A DNA stretch of 64,000 bases from Gilvimarinus agarilyticus (GTDB lineage: Bacteria > Pseudomonadota > Gammaproteobacteria > Pseudomonadales > Cellvibrionaceae): contig NZ_JXCJ01000001.1 of NCBI RefSeq assembly GCF_000832015.1, forward strand, positions 462,903 through 526,902. The letters run 5' to 3'. Positions 8,772 through 18,661 of this stretch are shown one piece after another. The notes under the pieces were generated by a model. The model was given only the letters and a program-made list of their open reading frames with translations, did not search any database and was not told the origin of the DNA. The translations under genes and the position numbers were made by a program. Positions within the stretch are counted from its first letter, which is position 1. Each line of letters starts with the position of its first letter.

Positions 8772-9701
8772 ATGGCTGCCAAGAAAAAAACTGCTGTGTC
8801 TGTCGCGCAACTGGAAAAAGACATCGCGGCGGTTAGCGCCAAGCTCGCTGCGGCGCGAACCAAAAAACTGACTGACGCCGACAAAGCTCTGTCGAGCGCC
8901 CAAAAACAACTGGCGGCGGCGCGTAAAAAGCTCGCGACTTTGCGCACCCGCAAAGCGGCCGCTGCTAAAGCAAAACCAACGGCCGCCGCCAAAGCGCGCT
9001 TGGCCAAAGCTGAAACCGCGCTTACCGCGCAAACAAAAGTGGTAGAGACTGCCGAAGGGCAAGTGAGTTCCGCCAAGGCCGAACAAAAAGCCGCAAAACA
9101 AGAGCTGGCATTGGCAAAGACCTTTGCTAAGGTCAAGGCGCAAGCCGAAAAAACCATTGCTAAACCGGCCGCTAAGTCGCGTAAAAAAGCGGCCAGCAAG
9201 CCGGCGACTAAAACCACCCCTAAAGCCACGGCAAAAAAAGCACCGGCTAAGAAGGCGGCCAGCAAAAAAGCGACGGCCCCAAAAACCACCAGCGCAACAA
9301 CAGCAAGCGCGCCGGTAAAAAAGGCTGCCGCTAAAAAGACACCGGCTAAAAAAGCAGCCGCACCGGCCAAGGCCGAAAAGGCTGCCCCGAAAAAAGCCGC
9401 GAGTGCGCCCAAAGCCAAAGCCTCGACCAAAAAGCCAGCAGCTCCTAAAGCACCAGCGGCTCCGGTAACCGAAGCTGCGCCACTGCCAGTGGCCGAGCCC
9501 GTGCAACAGCACGCGTTAATGGACATACCCGAGCCGGTCGCCAAGCCGCAAACCAGCACTCTTGAGGTGAGCCCCAAGCCACTGCCAAACCATATAGGAA
9601 CTGGCATGATTGAGCCCGGCGACGAGGACAAACTCAAGCCATCACCCGTGCCCGATGCACCAGCCGTACCCAGCTCTGGTAGTTTATTCGACGAAGACTA
9701 G
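8772..9701 (+). CDS. Histone H1-like AlgP-type DNA-binding protein
   Basis: A 309-residue, Lys/Ala/Pro-rich protein. Residues 1-130 are predicted coiled coil (VAQLEKDIAAVSAKLAAARTK and repeats of it); residues 130-230 consist of degenerate KKAA/KPAA/AKK tandem repeats like the C-terminal tail of eukaryotic histone H1 and of Pseudomonas AlgP (AlgR3); the final 70 residues are acidic/Pro-rich. Such tails bind DNA nonspecifically and condense it, and AlgP affects alginate gene expression. Low-complexity repeats of this sort often vary in length between strains. It overlaps the convergent TIGR02444 gene by four bases. Confidence 0.85.
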   Translation: MAAKKKTAVSVAQLEKDIAAVSAKLAAARTKKLTDADKALSSAQKQLAAARKKLATLRTRKAAAAKAKPTAAAKARLAKAETALTAQTKVVETAEGQVSSAKAEQKAAKQELALAKTFAKVKAQAEKTIAKPAAKSRKKAASKPATKTTPKATAKKAPAKKAASKKATAPKTTSATTASAPVKKAAAKKTPAKKAAAPAKAEKAAPKKAASAPKAKASTKKPAAPKAPAAPVTEAAPLPVAEPVQQHALMDIPEPVAKPQTSTLEVSPKPLPNHIGTGMIEPGDEDKLKPSPVPDAPAVPSSGSLFDED

Positions 9702-10186
9702 TCCGGCGCGAGCGCACCCTGAACCAACGCCAGGGTGCGCTCTACCACTGGCGGCGGCACAGCGCACGCCGCCAAATAGCTCTGCACCCGTGGCAACTGA
9801 GGCGCCGCGCGCTCGATGGGCCAACCCTTACTCAACTCGGCCAACTGCTGAATCTCCCAACGCTCGGCGGCCAATTCGGCGGCTTTAATTTGCCCGCGAC
9901 AATGACTTTGCGATTCATCCAACGGGGCTTGTGATTTTATCCAACGGCGCGCCTCGCGCAGTGGCACCACCACCTGCTGATACCATGCCGCGGTTTTTTT
10001 AAGTACCGTCTCTAACGCCTCTGGGCCAGCTCTCTTACCACTGATATCCAACCAACAGATAAACAACAAGACCGGAATACGTACGCCGTACTCATCCTGC
10101 AGCTGCAAGCTCTGCACTTCAATATCGGGTTGTTGATACAACTCCAGAGCAAAATCCCATAAAGGGCCGGGTAATATCTCAGTCAT
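9698..10186 (-). CDS. TIGR02444 family protein
   Basis: A 162-residue cytosolic protein matching the TIGR02444 (DUF2390) family by its N-terminal block LWDFALELYQQPDIEVQSLQ followed by an LLFICWLDISGKR segment. Members are uncharacterised and usually sit beside the YheS-type ABC-F gene, as here, where the two genes diverge across about 60 bases. No catalytic motif is apparent. Confidence 0.85.
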   Translation of the reverse strand: MTEILPGPLWDFALELYQQPDIEVQSLQLQDEYGVRIPVLLFICWLDISGKRAGPEALETVLKKTAAWYQQVVVPLREARRWIKSQAPLDESQSHCRGQIKAAELAAERWEIQQLAELSKGWPIERAAPQLPRVQSYLAACAVPPPVVERTLALVQGALAPD

Positions 10187-10245
10187 TAAGGTCTTTCTTC
10201 CTCTGGTGATAGGCTTTCACACCGAGCTTAGATAGAATGCCCAGC

Positions 10246-12153
10246 ATGATTACACTACAGCAAATCAGTTTACAGCGCGGGCCTAAGTTTCTGCTGACCG
10301 AGACCGATCTGGCGATCTTTCCGGGGCAAAAAATCGGCCTTATTGGCGCCAATGGTAGCGGCAAGTCATCGCTGTTTAAGCTCCTGCTGGGCCAACTGGG
10401 CGCCGATACCGGCTCCGTATCGCTACCTGGCGATTGGCGTTTGGCGCATATGGCGCAAGAGGTGTCCGACACCGATCGCACCGCCCTGGACTATGTGCTC
10501 GATGGTGACGAGGCACTGCGCGAGACAGAAGCCGAGATCGAACAAGCCGGCGACGACGGTGAAAAGCTGGCCCACCTGTTTGGTGTTATGGAGCAAATCG
10601 ACGCCTACACGGCCCCCGCGCGAGCCGCACAATTGCTGAACGGTTTGGGGTTTACCGGCAACGAGCTCGAACGCCCGGTTAGTGCCTTCTCGGGGGGCTG
10701 GCGTATTCGGCTTAATCTCGCCCGCGCCCTGATGTGCCCATCCGATTTGCTGTTACTGGATGAGCCCACCAACCACTTGGATCTCGACGCCACTCTGTGG
10801 CTTGAGCAGTGGCTGCAACGCTACAGCGGCACCTTGCTGATTATCTCGCACGACCGCGATTTTTTGGATAACGTCATCGAGCGTATTGTCAGTATCGAGT
10901 CGAGCAAGCTGGTGGCCTACACCGGTAACTACTCTGCCTACGAGGTGCAGCGCGCCGAGCGATTATCGCAGCAGCAAGCGGAATTTAATAAGCAGCAAGA
11001 GCGCATCGCCCACATCGAAGATTATATTCGCCGTTTTCGCGCTAAGGCCACCAAAGCCAAGCAGGCGCAAAGCCGTATTAAACAGCTAGAGCGAATGGAA
11101 ACCATCGCCCCGGCCCACGTGGACTCGCCCTTTAGCTTTACCTTTACCGCCTCCGAAAAAGTCTCCGACCCGTTAATCGTGTTGCGGCAAATGACCATCG
11201 GTTACCCCGAGCGACAAATTCTGGGCGGCGTGGACATCAATATTGCACCGGCCACACGCATCGGCTTGCTGGGCCCCAACGGCGCGGGTAAATCGAGCCT
11301 GATTAAAACCCTGGCCGGCACACTAGAACCCTTAACCGGTGAGCGCGTCACCGGCGAGCATTTTAAGTTGGGCTATTTTGCCCAGCATCAGCTCGAGGCA
11401 CTGGATATGAACGCCTCACCGGCCCTGCACATCCAGCGCATCAGCCCCAAAGCGCGCGAGCAGGAGATTCGTAATTTTCTGGGTACCTTCGATTTTATTG
11501 GCGATCGCGCCTTCGAGCCGATCAATCATTTCTCGGGGGGCGAGAAAGCTCGCCTGGCGTTAGCGCTTATTGCCTGGCAAAAACCCAACGTCTTGTTACT
11601 GGATGAGCCGACCAACCATTTAGATTTAGAAATGCGCCAAGCGCTAACCATGGCGCTGCAGGATTTTGCGGGGGCGGTTATTGTGGTCTCGCACGATCGT
11701 CACCTGCTGCGCAACACAGTAGACGAATGGCTGCTGGTGGCCGACGGCAAAATCGAAGAGTTTGACGGCGAGCTGGATGATTATTACCGCTGGTTGCTGG
11801 AGCGCAAAAGCGGCGGCGATAAAACCACAGAGGCGACAGCCAGCCCGGCTACCGAGGTTAAGCCAAAGCCCGCACAAGACAAAAAAATGCAGCGCCAGGA
11901 GGCCGCCGCCAAACGCGAGGCGCGCAAGCCGCTAACCAACCGTATTAAAAAGCTCGAATCTGAGCTGGAAAAGCTGCAACAGAAAAATACCACACTGGAA
12001 GCCGAGCTAGCCGACACCAGCCTGTACGAAGATCAACACAAAGATCAGCTGCAAAAACTGTTGCAGCAACAGGCCGAGCTCAGCCAAAAAATTGATGAGT
12101 GTGAAGAGCAGTGGTTAGAGGCCCAGGCGGAGCTGGACGCGTTAGACGACTAA
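10246..12153 (+). CDS. ABC-F family ATPase, YheS-like
   Basis: Soluble ABC protein with two fused nucleotide-binding domains and no membrane segments, characteristic of ABC-F translation factors that bind the ribosomal E site. Walker A motifs are GANGSGKS (residues 34-41) and GPNGAGKS in the second half; signature motifs FSGGWR and FSGGEKAR; Walker B LLLLDEPTNHLDL twice. The linker between domains carries the Arg/Lys-rich helix RIAHIEDYIRRFRAKATKAK. The C-terminal 100 residues form a charged coiled coil. I place the start at the ATG at 10246 (MITLQQISLQRG), where the family usually begins; an upstream ATG at 10237 adds three residues. Confidence 0.92.
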   Translation: MITLQQISLQRGPKFLLTETDLAIFPGQKIGLIGANGSGKSSLFKLLLGQLGADTGSVSLPGDWRLAHMAQEVSDTDRTALDYVLDGDEALRETEAEIEQAGDDGEKLAHLFGVMEQIDAYTAPARAAQLLNGLGFTGNELERPVSAFSGGWRIRLNLARALMCPSDLLLLDEPTNHLDLDATLWLEQWLQRYSGTLLIISHDRDFLDNVIERIVSIESSKLVAYTGNYSAYEVQRAERLSQQQAEFNKQQERIAHIEDYIRRFRAKATKAKQAQSRIKQLERMETIAPAHVDSPFSFTFTASEKVSDPLIVLRQMTIGYPERQILGGVDINIAPATRIGLLGPNGAGKSSLIKTLAGTLEPLTGERVTGEHFKLGYFAQHQLEALDMNASPALHIQRISPKAREQEIRNFLGTFDFIGDRAFEPINHFSGGEKARLALALIAWQKPNVLLLDEPTNHLDLEMRQALTMALQDFAGAVIVVSHDRHLLRNTVDEWLLVADGKIEEFDGELDDYYRWLLERKSGGDKTTEATASPATEVKPKPAQDKKMQRQEAAAKREARKPLTNRIKKLESELEKLQQKNTTLEAELADTSLYEDQHKDQLQKLLQQQAELSQKIDECEEQWLEAQAELDALDD

Positions 12154-12174
12154 CCCCGGCCAATAACCCCCATT

Positions 12175-12202
12175 AAAAACGGCGCCTTAAGGCGCCGTTT
12201 TT
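12175..12202. terminator. Bidirectional intrinsic terminator
   Basis: Perfect palindrome AAAAACGGCGCC-TTAA-GGCGCCGTTTTT between the convergent ABC-F gene and the 728-residue secreted protein gene. Confidence 0.88.
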
Positions 12203-12222
12203 GCTGCTAAAGCCTCTGACGA

Positions 12223-14409
12223 TTAACGCCGGTGTGGCATAGGACGATTCATGGGACGATTCATATTGCGATTCATGCCCCGCTGACGGGCCTGAAAATC
12301 ACGGTTTAAGTTGTTCCGGTCGATCGCCGGTAATGTACTCGGGCGGTTAAACGACTCGGGGCGCTGGTAATTATCGCGATTGGGCAACGCCTCTGGCCGC
12401 GATTGCGGCAAGGTTTGCGGCAGTGACTCACGAATCTCGCTGGCACTGCGATCGGGATGCCAATCGCCCTGGTTGCGCACCTGCCAATCATCACCCACCT
12501 TGCGCGCCACTGCGCCATTTTTGTCGGTAAAGACATTATTTTTGCGCCCCTCGGCATATTTTGCCGTTTTAATATTGCGCTTAATATCGGTAGCGCTGGC
12601 ATTGCGTGTGCGGTTTTGAGGGCGCTGGTACAGGTTGCGCTGCACCTGATTAGCACGCAGGTTAGTTTTGTTTATGCTGTTTTTAATATGGGTGCGGTTG
12701 CCGATATTTACCGTGTTACCAATATTGATATTGCCGGTATTAATCACCATGGGTGGGCGATGGTAACCACCACCGTACCAACCGCCACAGCAGCCGCCCG
12801 GGCGATAACCGCCATGCCAGCCGCCGCCCCAACTGGCGCCAAAACTGAAAAAGCCATTGCTCCAGCTCACGCCAAAGTTCCAGCCCGTCCAGGGGTTATA
12901 GCCCACATGAAACCCCCAGGTAGGTGGGCGAGGGTAGTAAACACCGCCCCAATAAGGCGGGTAGTACCAACCGGTGCCGTATACGGGCACGCCATAATAA
13001 GGAAACGACCACATATACCCAGGCCGGTAACCCACATACACCACCTCGGGGGTAGACTCGTACACCTCAACATAAGTGGTGTTATACACCGGCGAGCTGG
13101 GGGGGATTTGCTTGATCTCATCCTCAGGGATGCTATCGGCCACTTGCCACGGCCCCTTGGGCTTTTGTGCCACAAACCAGACGCCGTTATCTACCGCGTA
13201 ATAGCGGCTATCAATTTTTAGCACCTGGCTGCCGGTGTTTACCGCGTAGGCCACCTTGGTGCCCTTAATGTCTTCAAAGGTGGGCGGGCCATCGTAGGTC
13301 ACCTCCAGGCTCGCCTCGCTGCGCTTAACCGCCGTGGTTTGTGGTATCTGTGCGTCTAGCAGAGCATCTTCGGCCTCTTCGGTGCCAGCCACCGACACCC
13401 GCAAACCACCGATGTCAGAGGCCGGTGGAATCTCACTAAAGCTTGCCGGTAACTCATCTGCGCGAACAAACGCCCAGGGGCCCTTTTGCTCTTTGGCACG
13501 AAACCAGCGGCCGGACAACAATACATACATTTGCCCCGCGTTTACGTCGCGCAGCCAAGGGGTTTCAGTGTTCTCCACATAGAGCAATTTACCGCCCGCT
13601 AAACTCTTCCACTCGGGCTCGCCATCGGTGGCAATCAGCTCGGTAGGGCTAGTCGCCACGACAATAGCTGGTGGCTTAGCGTTTGGCACCGTGTCGTCAT
13701 CGGGCTCTGGCAACAGTTTTACTAAATCGGCCGGGGGCGTGCTGGTGACTTCCCACGGTCCCAGCGCCGAGCGGGCGCTGTACCAAACATTACCGCTGCT
13801 TAAATAATAAACGCCTTGTTTTTGGTGCCGTACGACGACGAAAGGCGTGTTAAGAGCGCGCTCGTAAGCGCTGTTCTCCACCTCGACAAAGCGCGGCTTG
13901 CCATCGTACAGCAGCAGTACCGCCAGCTCATCGGCAAATAAAATTGTCGGCGCCTCATTTTTTAGCTCGGCCAGACTTTGCGCCTCAAGCTCGGCGTTTT
14001 TTAAACTGGCCGATAAACTCTCGAGGCTGATGGTAAAACCCGCCGTGGGGATGGCCGCCTCGACGAGCTCGGTGAAGCGTGCTTCATCGGCATCGCCAGA
14101 GTCGGGCCAGCCCACCCGGGTCACGTTAATATCCCGCACTAGGGCAGTGCCGGCATCGCGGTCGGTATCAATCCGTGCATCAAACCAAAAAGCACCAAAT
14201 ATTGGCTCGTCTTTGTCGTTTAACTCCAGCGACATAGCCGCCCGGCCACTGAGTTGGTTACCGGTCATTCGCTCGGGCTGCGGCTGATACACGACGATAG
14301 TGCCTTCGCTAGCCTCGATCTGTTGCGGCCACTCTACGGCGTTAGCCCCGAGCGCTACCAGTATTAGCCCTACCCCTAACAACCATGTTATCCGTTTGAA
14401 ACGATCCAT
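12223..14409 (-). CDS. Large secreted protein with Tyr/Trp/Gly-rich segment, unknown function
   Basis: 728 residues with a Sec signal peptide (about 1-24, cleavage near GANA-VEW). Residues 25-440 contain several copies of a short repeat around a GxWxxAxxxxGPW pattern (NVWYSARSALGPWEV, RWFRAKEQKGPWAFV, GVWFVAQKPKGPWQV), suggesting tandem beta-modules. Residues 455-570 are extraordinarily rich in Tyr, Trp, Gly and Pro, with a CCGG motif. The tail is Asn/Arg-rich with many NIGN-type steps. Carbohydrate binding is one possible reading of the aromatic segment, but nothing here proves it. It probably is periplasmic or surface-exposed. Confidence 0.75.
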   Translation of the reverse strand: MDRFKRITWLLGVGLILVALGANAVEWPQQIEASEGTIVVYQPQPERMTGNQLSGRAAMSLELNDKDEPIFGAFWFDARIDTDRDAGTALVRDINVTRVGWPDSGDADEARFTELVEAAIPTAGFTISLESLSASLKNAELEAQSLAELKNEAPTILFADELAVLLLYDGKPRFVEVENSAYERALNTPFVVVRHQKQGVYYLSSGNVWYSARSALGPWEVTSTPPADLVKLLPEPDDDTVPNAKPPAIVVATSPTELIATDGEPEWKSLAGGKLLYVENTETPWLRDVNAGQMYVLLSGRWFRAKEQKGPWAFVRADELPASFSEIPPASDIGGLRVSVAGTEEAEDALLDAQIPQTTAVKRSEASLEVTYDGPPTFEDIKGTKVAYAVNTGSQVLKIDSRYYAVDNGVWFVAQKPKGPWQVADSIPEDEIKQIPPSSPVYNTTYVEVYESTPEVVYVGYRPGYMWSFPYYGVPVYGTGWYYPPYWGGVYYPRPPTWGFHVGYNPWTGWNFGVSWSNGFFSFGASWGGGWHGGYRPGGCCGGWYGGGYHRPPMVINTGNINIGNTVNIGNRTHIKNSINKTNLRANQVQRNLYQRPQNRTRNASATDIKRNIKTAKYAEGRKNNVFTDKNGAVARKVGDDWQVRNQGDWHPDRSASEIRESLPQTLPQSRPEALPNRDNYQRPESFNRPSTLPAIDRNNLNRDFQARQRGMNRNMNRPMNRPMPHRR

Positions 14410-14478
14410 AATCCCGCCTTTGTTGATTAAGCCTTTTGCTCAGTTTAGCAGCAGATCGCGCGGCCCCTATACTTTTAC

Positions 14479-14505
14479 TCAAGCCTGGCGCGCGCCGGCC
14501 GATAG
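14479..14505 (+). promoter_or_regulatory. Sigma-28 (FliA) promoter for the chemoreceptor gene
   Basis: TCAAG at 14479-14483, 14 bases, then GCCGATA at 14498-14504: same element and spacing as the site at 5971-5996. It would give a 5' leader of roughly 120 bases before the ATG at 14635. Confidence 0.75.
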
Positions 14506-14634
14506 CCTGTAACAGCGATGATTTGCCATCATCTCAAGCGAGCGTCTTTAGCAACCCTCGAATATATGCCCATTGTATGACCCGCCTGTTTAGGCAACTC
14601 AGTTTTACGCCTCAATTTTGAAGAGATTCACACT

Positions 14635-16260
14635 ATGAAATGGTTAACCCGCAGCATGCAGACCCGGCTTATCGCCGTGGTTGCCTTGGGCATCGCTGGC
14701 CTATTGATCGCCGCTGAAGTTGCCATCGGTATGCTCAACGCTCAGTTAGACAACTATAACCGGTTGATAGAGCACGATATTGCGCACGAGCGCCATATTG
14801 CCGATATGAACTTTACCTTTAAAGTACAGGTACAAGAGTGGAAAAACGTACTGCTGCGCGGCGCCGACCCCGCGCAACGAGAAAAATACTGGCAGCGCTT
14901 TAACCAAGCGCAACGCACCATTCAAGACACGGGTAATAACCTGTCGCAAAGCTTAGACGACGGAAACTCGCGCCAGCTCGTACATCAGTTTCTCACCGCC
15001 CATAAAAAAGCGTTTAGCGCATACCAAACGGGATTTGAACAGTTTGCACTGGCCGGCTATGACCCGGCCGCAGGTGATCAGGCGGTATCCGGTATCGACC
15101 GCGAACCCAGCCGCTTGCTGCAAGAGGCCGCCGACATTATCGCGCAAGATGTGGCCGTAGCCGCAACACAAGTGCAGCAAAAAAGTCAGCAAGTATCCTT
15201 TTGGGCGCAGATAGTTACCTTTGCGGTGGCCCTGATTGCTCTGGCCGTATTGTGGCTGTTATTGCGCTCAACACTCATTCGCCCGTTGCAATCGATTATG
15301 AGCCATATCAAGCATATGGCCGTAGGGGATTTTTCTCAGCCGTTTTACTTACAGCGCGAAGACGAGCTGGGCCAGCTGGGTGACAACCTGCGCCATATGC
15401 AACAAGAAATGCGCTCGGTAGTAAGTTCGGTAAAAGACACCGCGGTACAGTTAGGCGATGCATCCGCCAATATTAATCAAACCGCCTCGGATATTGCCAA
15501 GCATATTGGCGCCACCGAAAACTCCACCGATCAGGTGGCGGCGGCGGTTAATGAAATGTCATCGACTGTGCAAGAGGTGGCCAACAACGCCTCGGGTGCC
15601 GCCGAAGCCGCAAGCGCCGCAGACCAAAACGCGCGCACCGGCCTTGGAGTGATGGAGCAAACGGTTAGCGCTATTAACTCACTGTCCACTCAGGTTATCG
15701 ATGTTAGCCAGGCCATGGCACAGCTTGAAGGTGAGACCGACAGCATCGGCCGGGTACTGGGCGTGATTAAAGACATTGCCGAGCAAACTAATTTGCTGGC
15801 TCTTAACGCCGCTATCGAAGCCGCCCGGGCTGGCGAGCAAGGCCGCGGTTTTGCGGTAGTCGCCGATGAAGTGCGCGGCCTGGCGCAGCGCACGCAGCAA
15901 TCAACGGCCGAGATTCAAAACATCATCGAGGCGGTACAAGCCGGCGCCCGAAAAGCCAGCCTGGCCATGCAAAGTGGCCAGAGCCAAACCGAACAAACCG
16001 TGTTACTGGTGGATGAGACCGGGCGTGCGATTCGCGACATCTCGGAGGCCATTAACGCCATTGTCGGGATGAATACTCAAATCGCCACCGCCGCCGAAGA
16101 GCAAAGTTACGCCGCCGAAGAAATTAACCAAAACGTTGTAAAAGTCGTCGAGCTGGTACAGCAAGCGCATCAGGCGGCGCAGCACTCGACGCAAACGGCT
16201 AACGAGCTGGACAACACCGCGCAAAAGCTGTCGGGGCAAATTTCTCACTTTGTGGTTTAA
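14635..16260 (+). CDS. Methyl-accepting chemotaxis protein
   Basis: Transmembrane chemoreceptor of 541 residues. Order: TM1 (about 11-31), a helical periplasmic sensor of about 155 residues (four-helix-bundle type, with [15 protein letters not shown]), TM2 (about 188-210), HAMP (about 211-263, [20 protein letters not shown]), then the cytoplasmic coiled coil with the invariant hairpin tip [20 protein letters not shown]. It would signal to CheA/CheW. No C-terminal CheR-binding pentapeptide is present (ends SHFVV). The ligand is unknown. The FliA promoter upstream fits co-regulation with flagella. Confidence 0.95.
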   Translation: MKWLTRSMQTRLIAVVALGIAGLLIAAEVAIGMLNAQLDNYNRLIEHDIAHERHIADMNFTFKVQVQEWKNVLLRGADPAQREKYWQRFNQAQRTIQDTGNNLSQSLDDGNSRQLVHQFLTAHKKAFSAYQTGFEQFALAGYDPAAGDQAVSGIDREPSRLLQEAADIIAQDVAVAATQVQQKSQQVSFWAQIVTFAVALIALAVLWLLLRSTLIRPLQSIMSHIKHMAVGDFSQPFYLQREDELGQLGDNLRHMQQEMRSVVSSVKDTAVQLGDASANINQTASDIAKHIGATENSTDQVAAAVNEMSSTVQEVANNASGAAEAASAADQNARTGLGVMEQTVSAINSLSTQVIDVSQAMAQLEGETDSIGRVLGVIKDIAEQTNLLALNAAIEAARAGEQGRGFAVVADEVRGLAQRTQQSTAEIQNIIEAVQAGARKASLAMQSGQSQTEQTVLLVDETGRAIRDISEAINAIVGMNTQIATAAEEQSYAAEEINQNVVKVVELVQQAHQAAQHSTQTANELDNTAQKLSGQISHFVV

Positions 16261-16467
16261 CAACAAATTTTAGGGCTCGGCGTTAGCTATTATCCGCCGT
16301 ATCAAACGACCGGGCCTGACACCTTTTCCAACGCACTGCGAATGCCGCTACCGGTTTATCTCGCCTCACCGATTGCAACTCTGGAATCCAAGCCACGCTT
16401 TTTTGCCCCAATACCATTACAGTGAAGCAACGTGTTATAGCATTTAATAATACATCAGGAGGCTAAC

Positions 16468-16749
16468 ATGCAGATTCTACTGGCGCTGGTGATCATGCTC
16501 GTGTGTGTGGCGGCTGTTATCTACACCCACTACCGCTTGGCAAAGCACATTGCCCAACCCGCGCAGCGCTGGGTCGTACGGGTGTTTTTATTGGCGGTCG
16601 GGGCGGGCTTTGCCTCGGTTACCCACAAAAGCTACCCGCTGACAGGCTCACTAGAGGTACTGGTGTTAATCAGTGCTTTTTGTATTACCCATGTGCCATC
16701 TGCCTGCATTTTATTTTTAAAGCGCAAAAGGCACGAGCAGCTGCGCTAA
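16468..16749 (+). CDS. Small integral membrane protein
   Basis: 93 residues with about three hydrophobic segments (1-20, 36-52, 60-82) and a basic C-terminus (LKRKRHEQLR). The AGGAGG ribosome-binding site before the ATG at 16468 is near-perfect, so the gene is credible despite its size. I do not recognise the family. It lies alone between the chemoreceptor and the chitinase. Confidence 0.65.
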   Translation: MQILLALVIMLVCVAAVIYTHYRLAKHIAQPAQRWVVRVFLLAVGAGFASVTHKSYPLTGSLEVLVLISAFCITHVPSACILFLKRKRHEQLR

Positions 16750-16953
16750 ACCCCGCCCATGTCAGGCACACTAAAACGCCAACTCGGTGGTAGTAATCAG
16801 GCGAGTTTGGCGCTAGGGTATTGCCTGAGCGATTAGATGATCTACCGGTAAGCGGCCAAACAGCCACCATAGAGCTAACTTATTAGCCTGCGGCTGACAA
16901 CGTTGCCTTGCAACACAATAATAATGCCCCTCAATCAAACGGGATGATTGCTC

Positions 16954-18558
16954 ATGAATGCACTTAGTAACGTAAAATTACTCGCACAAATGACAGCGCT
17001 GTCTGCTGCGCTCGTGGGACTCAACGCCCAGGCGGCCGATAGAGTTGTCGGCTACATACCGTCTTACAAAAATATGACGGCGGTGGTCGACTCGGTGGAT
17101 CTCAGTCAGTTGACCCACATTAACCTGTCATTTTTAAACCCCAATGCCAACGGCGTGGTTACCGCTGGCGGCGACCCGGTGTGTATGCCGGGCACCTTTG
17201 GCGGTAATGTCTCTGGCTCCGAGTTAAGCTATGTCGTCAACAAAGCCCACCAAGCGGGCGTTAAAGTGCTGGTATCGGTGGCCGGCGGCGTTATCCCCAG
17301 CTGCTCCGGCGATTGGCAAACCCTGCTGAGCCCGGCCAACCGCGCCAATACCGTCAATAACCTGCTCAACTTTGTCAGCAGTTACAATTTGGATGGTTTG
17401 GATGTGGATATCGAAGGCGTGGTATTAACCGCCATCGACAACGCGGGCAACTACACGCCGTTTATTCAAGCGCTGCGTAACGGCTTGCCCAGCGGCAAAC
17501 TGCTTACCTCAGCCACCGCCTCTTACAACGGAGGCATGGTGCCCACCTCATCACTGCCTTACTTCGATTTCGTTAACATCATGTCTTACGATGCGGTGGG
17601 CCCCACCTGGGGAGTGTCAGGTAACGAGCACTCAAGCTACGCCCAGGCGCAATCGGACATTGCGACCTGGAAGGCGCGCGGGCTGAGCGAGGATAAGCTC
17701 GTGCTGGGTGTACCTTTTTATGGTTATGGCTACGGAAGCTACGCCCGCAGCTATTCAATCGCAGACATAGTTGCGCAATTTGGCGCTGGCGCCGCGCAAC
17801 AGGATGTAATTGGCAGCCTGTGCAGCGGTTGCAGCTACATTACCTACAATGGCCTGCCCACCCTTCGCGCCAAAACTCAGCTGGCGCTGCAAGAGGGCTC
17901 GGGCGTGATGATCTGGGAGCTGTCGCAAGATGCCAGCGGCAGCAACAGCTTACTCAGTGCCATTAACAGCGAGATGGATGCGGGCGGCGGCCCCGGTGGC
18001 ACCGGCGATTGCCCCGCCTGGGTGGCAAGCACGCCATATGACGTCGGCGATGTTGTGTTATATCAAGGCGGCTATTACGTAGCCGAATACGCCAACCCGG
18101 GCTATATCCCCACGGTCAGCACTTACTTTTGGAACCCAACCACCGCCGCCGCTTGCGATGGCGGTAACCCGCCGGGTTTTAGTCAAAAAACCGAGGCCGA
18201 GAACTTTGCCAACATGAGTGGCGTTCAGCTAGAGGCCACCAGCGACACCGGAGGCGGCCAAAACGTGGGCTGGATTGACGGTGGTGACTGGATGGCTTAT
18301 TCCGGCCTGAGTGTACCCGCGGCGGGCAGCTACCGCGTTGACTTGCGGGTGGCTAGCCCCAGCGGCGCCCAGCTGTCGTTGGATTTAAACGGCGGGCAAA
18401 CGCAATTGGGGGTAGTGGACATACCGGCAACCGGTGGCTGGCAAAACTGGCAAACCGTTAGCATGGATGTGCAGCTGCCCGCCGGGCCTTTTAGCCTTGG
18501 CATCTACGCCCCCGTCGCTGGCTGGAACATCAACTGGTTTAGCCTGACCCAGCTGTAA
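16954..18558 (+). CDS. Secreted GH18 chitinase with CBM5/12 and CBM6 modules
   Basis: Extracellular enzyme that hydrolyses beta-1,4-N-acetylglucosamine linkages. Counting from the ATG at 16954: signal peptide 1-27 (ending NAQA), GH18 TIM barrel about 30-340 with the catalytic DGLDVDIE at 147-154 (acid/base Glu154) and a typical MSYD strand. A CBM5/12 chitin-binding module follows (about 345-397: WVASTPYDVGDVVLYQGGYY), then a CBM6-like beta-sandwich (about 405-534: EAENFANMSGVQLE, GWIDGGDWMAYSG). A TTG at 16948 could add two residues; GGGA nine bases before the ATG favours the ATG. GH18 also includes endo-N-acetylglucosaminidases, but the chitin-binding module argues for chitin. Confidence 0.93.
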   Translation: MNALSNVKLLAQMTALSAALVGLNAQAADRVVGYIPSYKNMTAVVDSVDLSQLTHINLSFLNPNANGVVTAGGDPVCMPGTFGGNVSGSELSYVVNKAHQAGVKVLVSVAGGVIPSCSGDWQTLLSPANRANTVNNLLNFVSSYNLDGLDVDIEGVVLTAIDNAGNYTPFIQALRNGLPSGKLLTSATASYNGGMVPTSSLPYFDFVNIMSYDAVGPTWGVSGNEHSSYAQAQSDIATWKARGLSEDKLVLGVPFYGYGYGSYARSYSIADIVAQFGAGAAQQDVIGSLCSGCSYITYNGLPTLRAKTQLALQEGSGVMIWELSQDASGSNSLLSAINSEMDAGGGPGGTGDCPAWVASTPYDVGDVVLYQGGYYVAEYANPGYIPTVSTYFWNPTTAAACDGGNPPGFSQKTEAENFANMSGVQLEATSDTGGGQNVGWIDGGDWMAYSGLSVPAAGSYRVDLRVASPSGAQLSLDLNGGQTQLGVVDIPATGGWQNWQTVSMDVQLPAGPFSLGIYAPVAGWNINWFSLTQL

Positions 18559-18592
18559 ACCAGCAGGCTTAACTCCGCGCCGTTTGGGCTGT

Positions 18593-18617
18593 GGCGGTCG
18601 CCGTGTTGGCGACCGCC
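18593..18617 (+). terminator. Probable terminator after the chitinase gene
   Basis: GGCGGTCGCC / GGCGACCGCC, a perfect 10-bp stem with a 5-base loop, followed by TATTATTA rather than a pure U-tract. Confidence 0.6.
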
Positions 18618-18661
18618 TATTATTACCCAACCGGCGCGGCTGCTGGTATTAAGATGGGCCG

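Noticed and set aside
8748-9637. Long antisense frames opposite the AlgP-like gene
   Set aside because: They arise from the Lys/Ala-rich repetitive codons of the real gene; products are low-complexity Phe/Gly/Ala strings.
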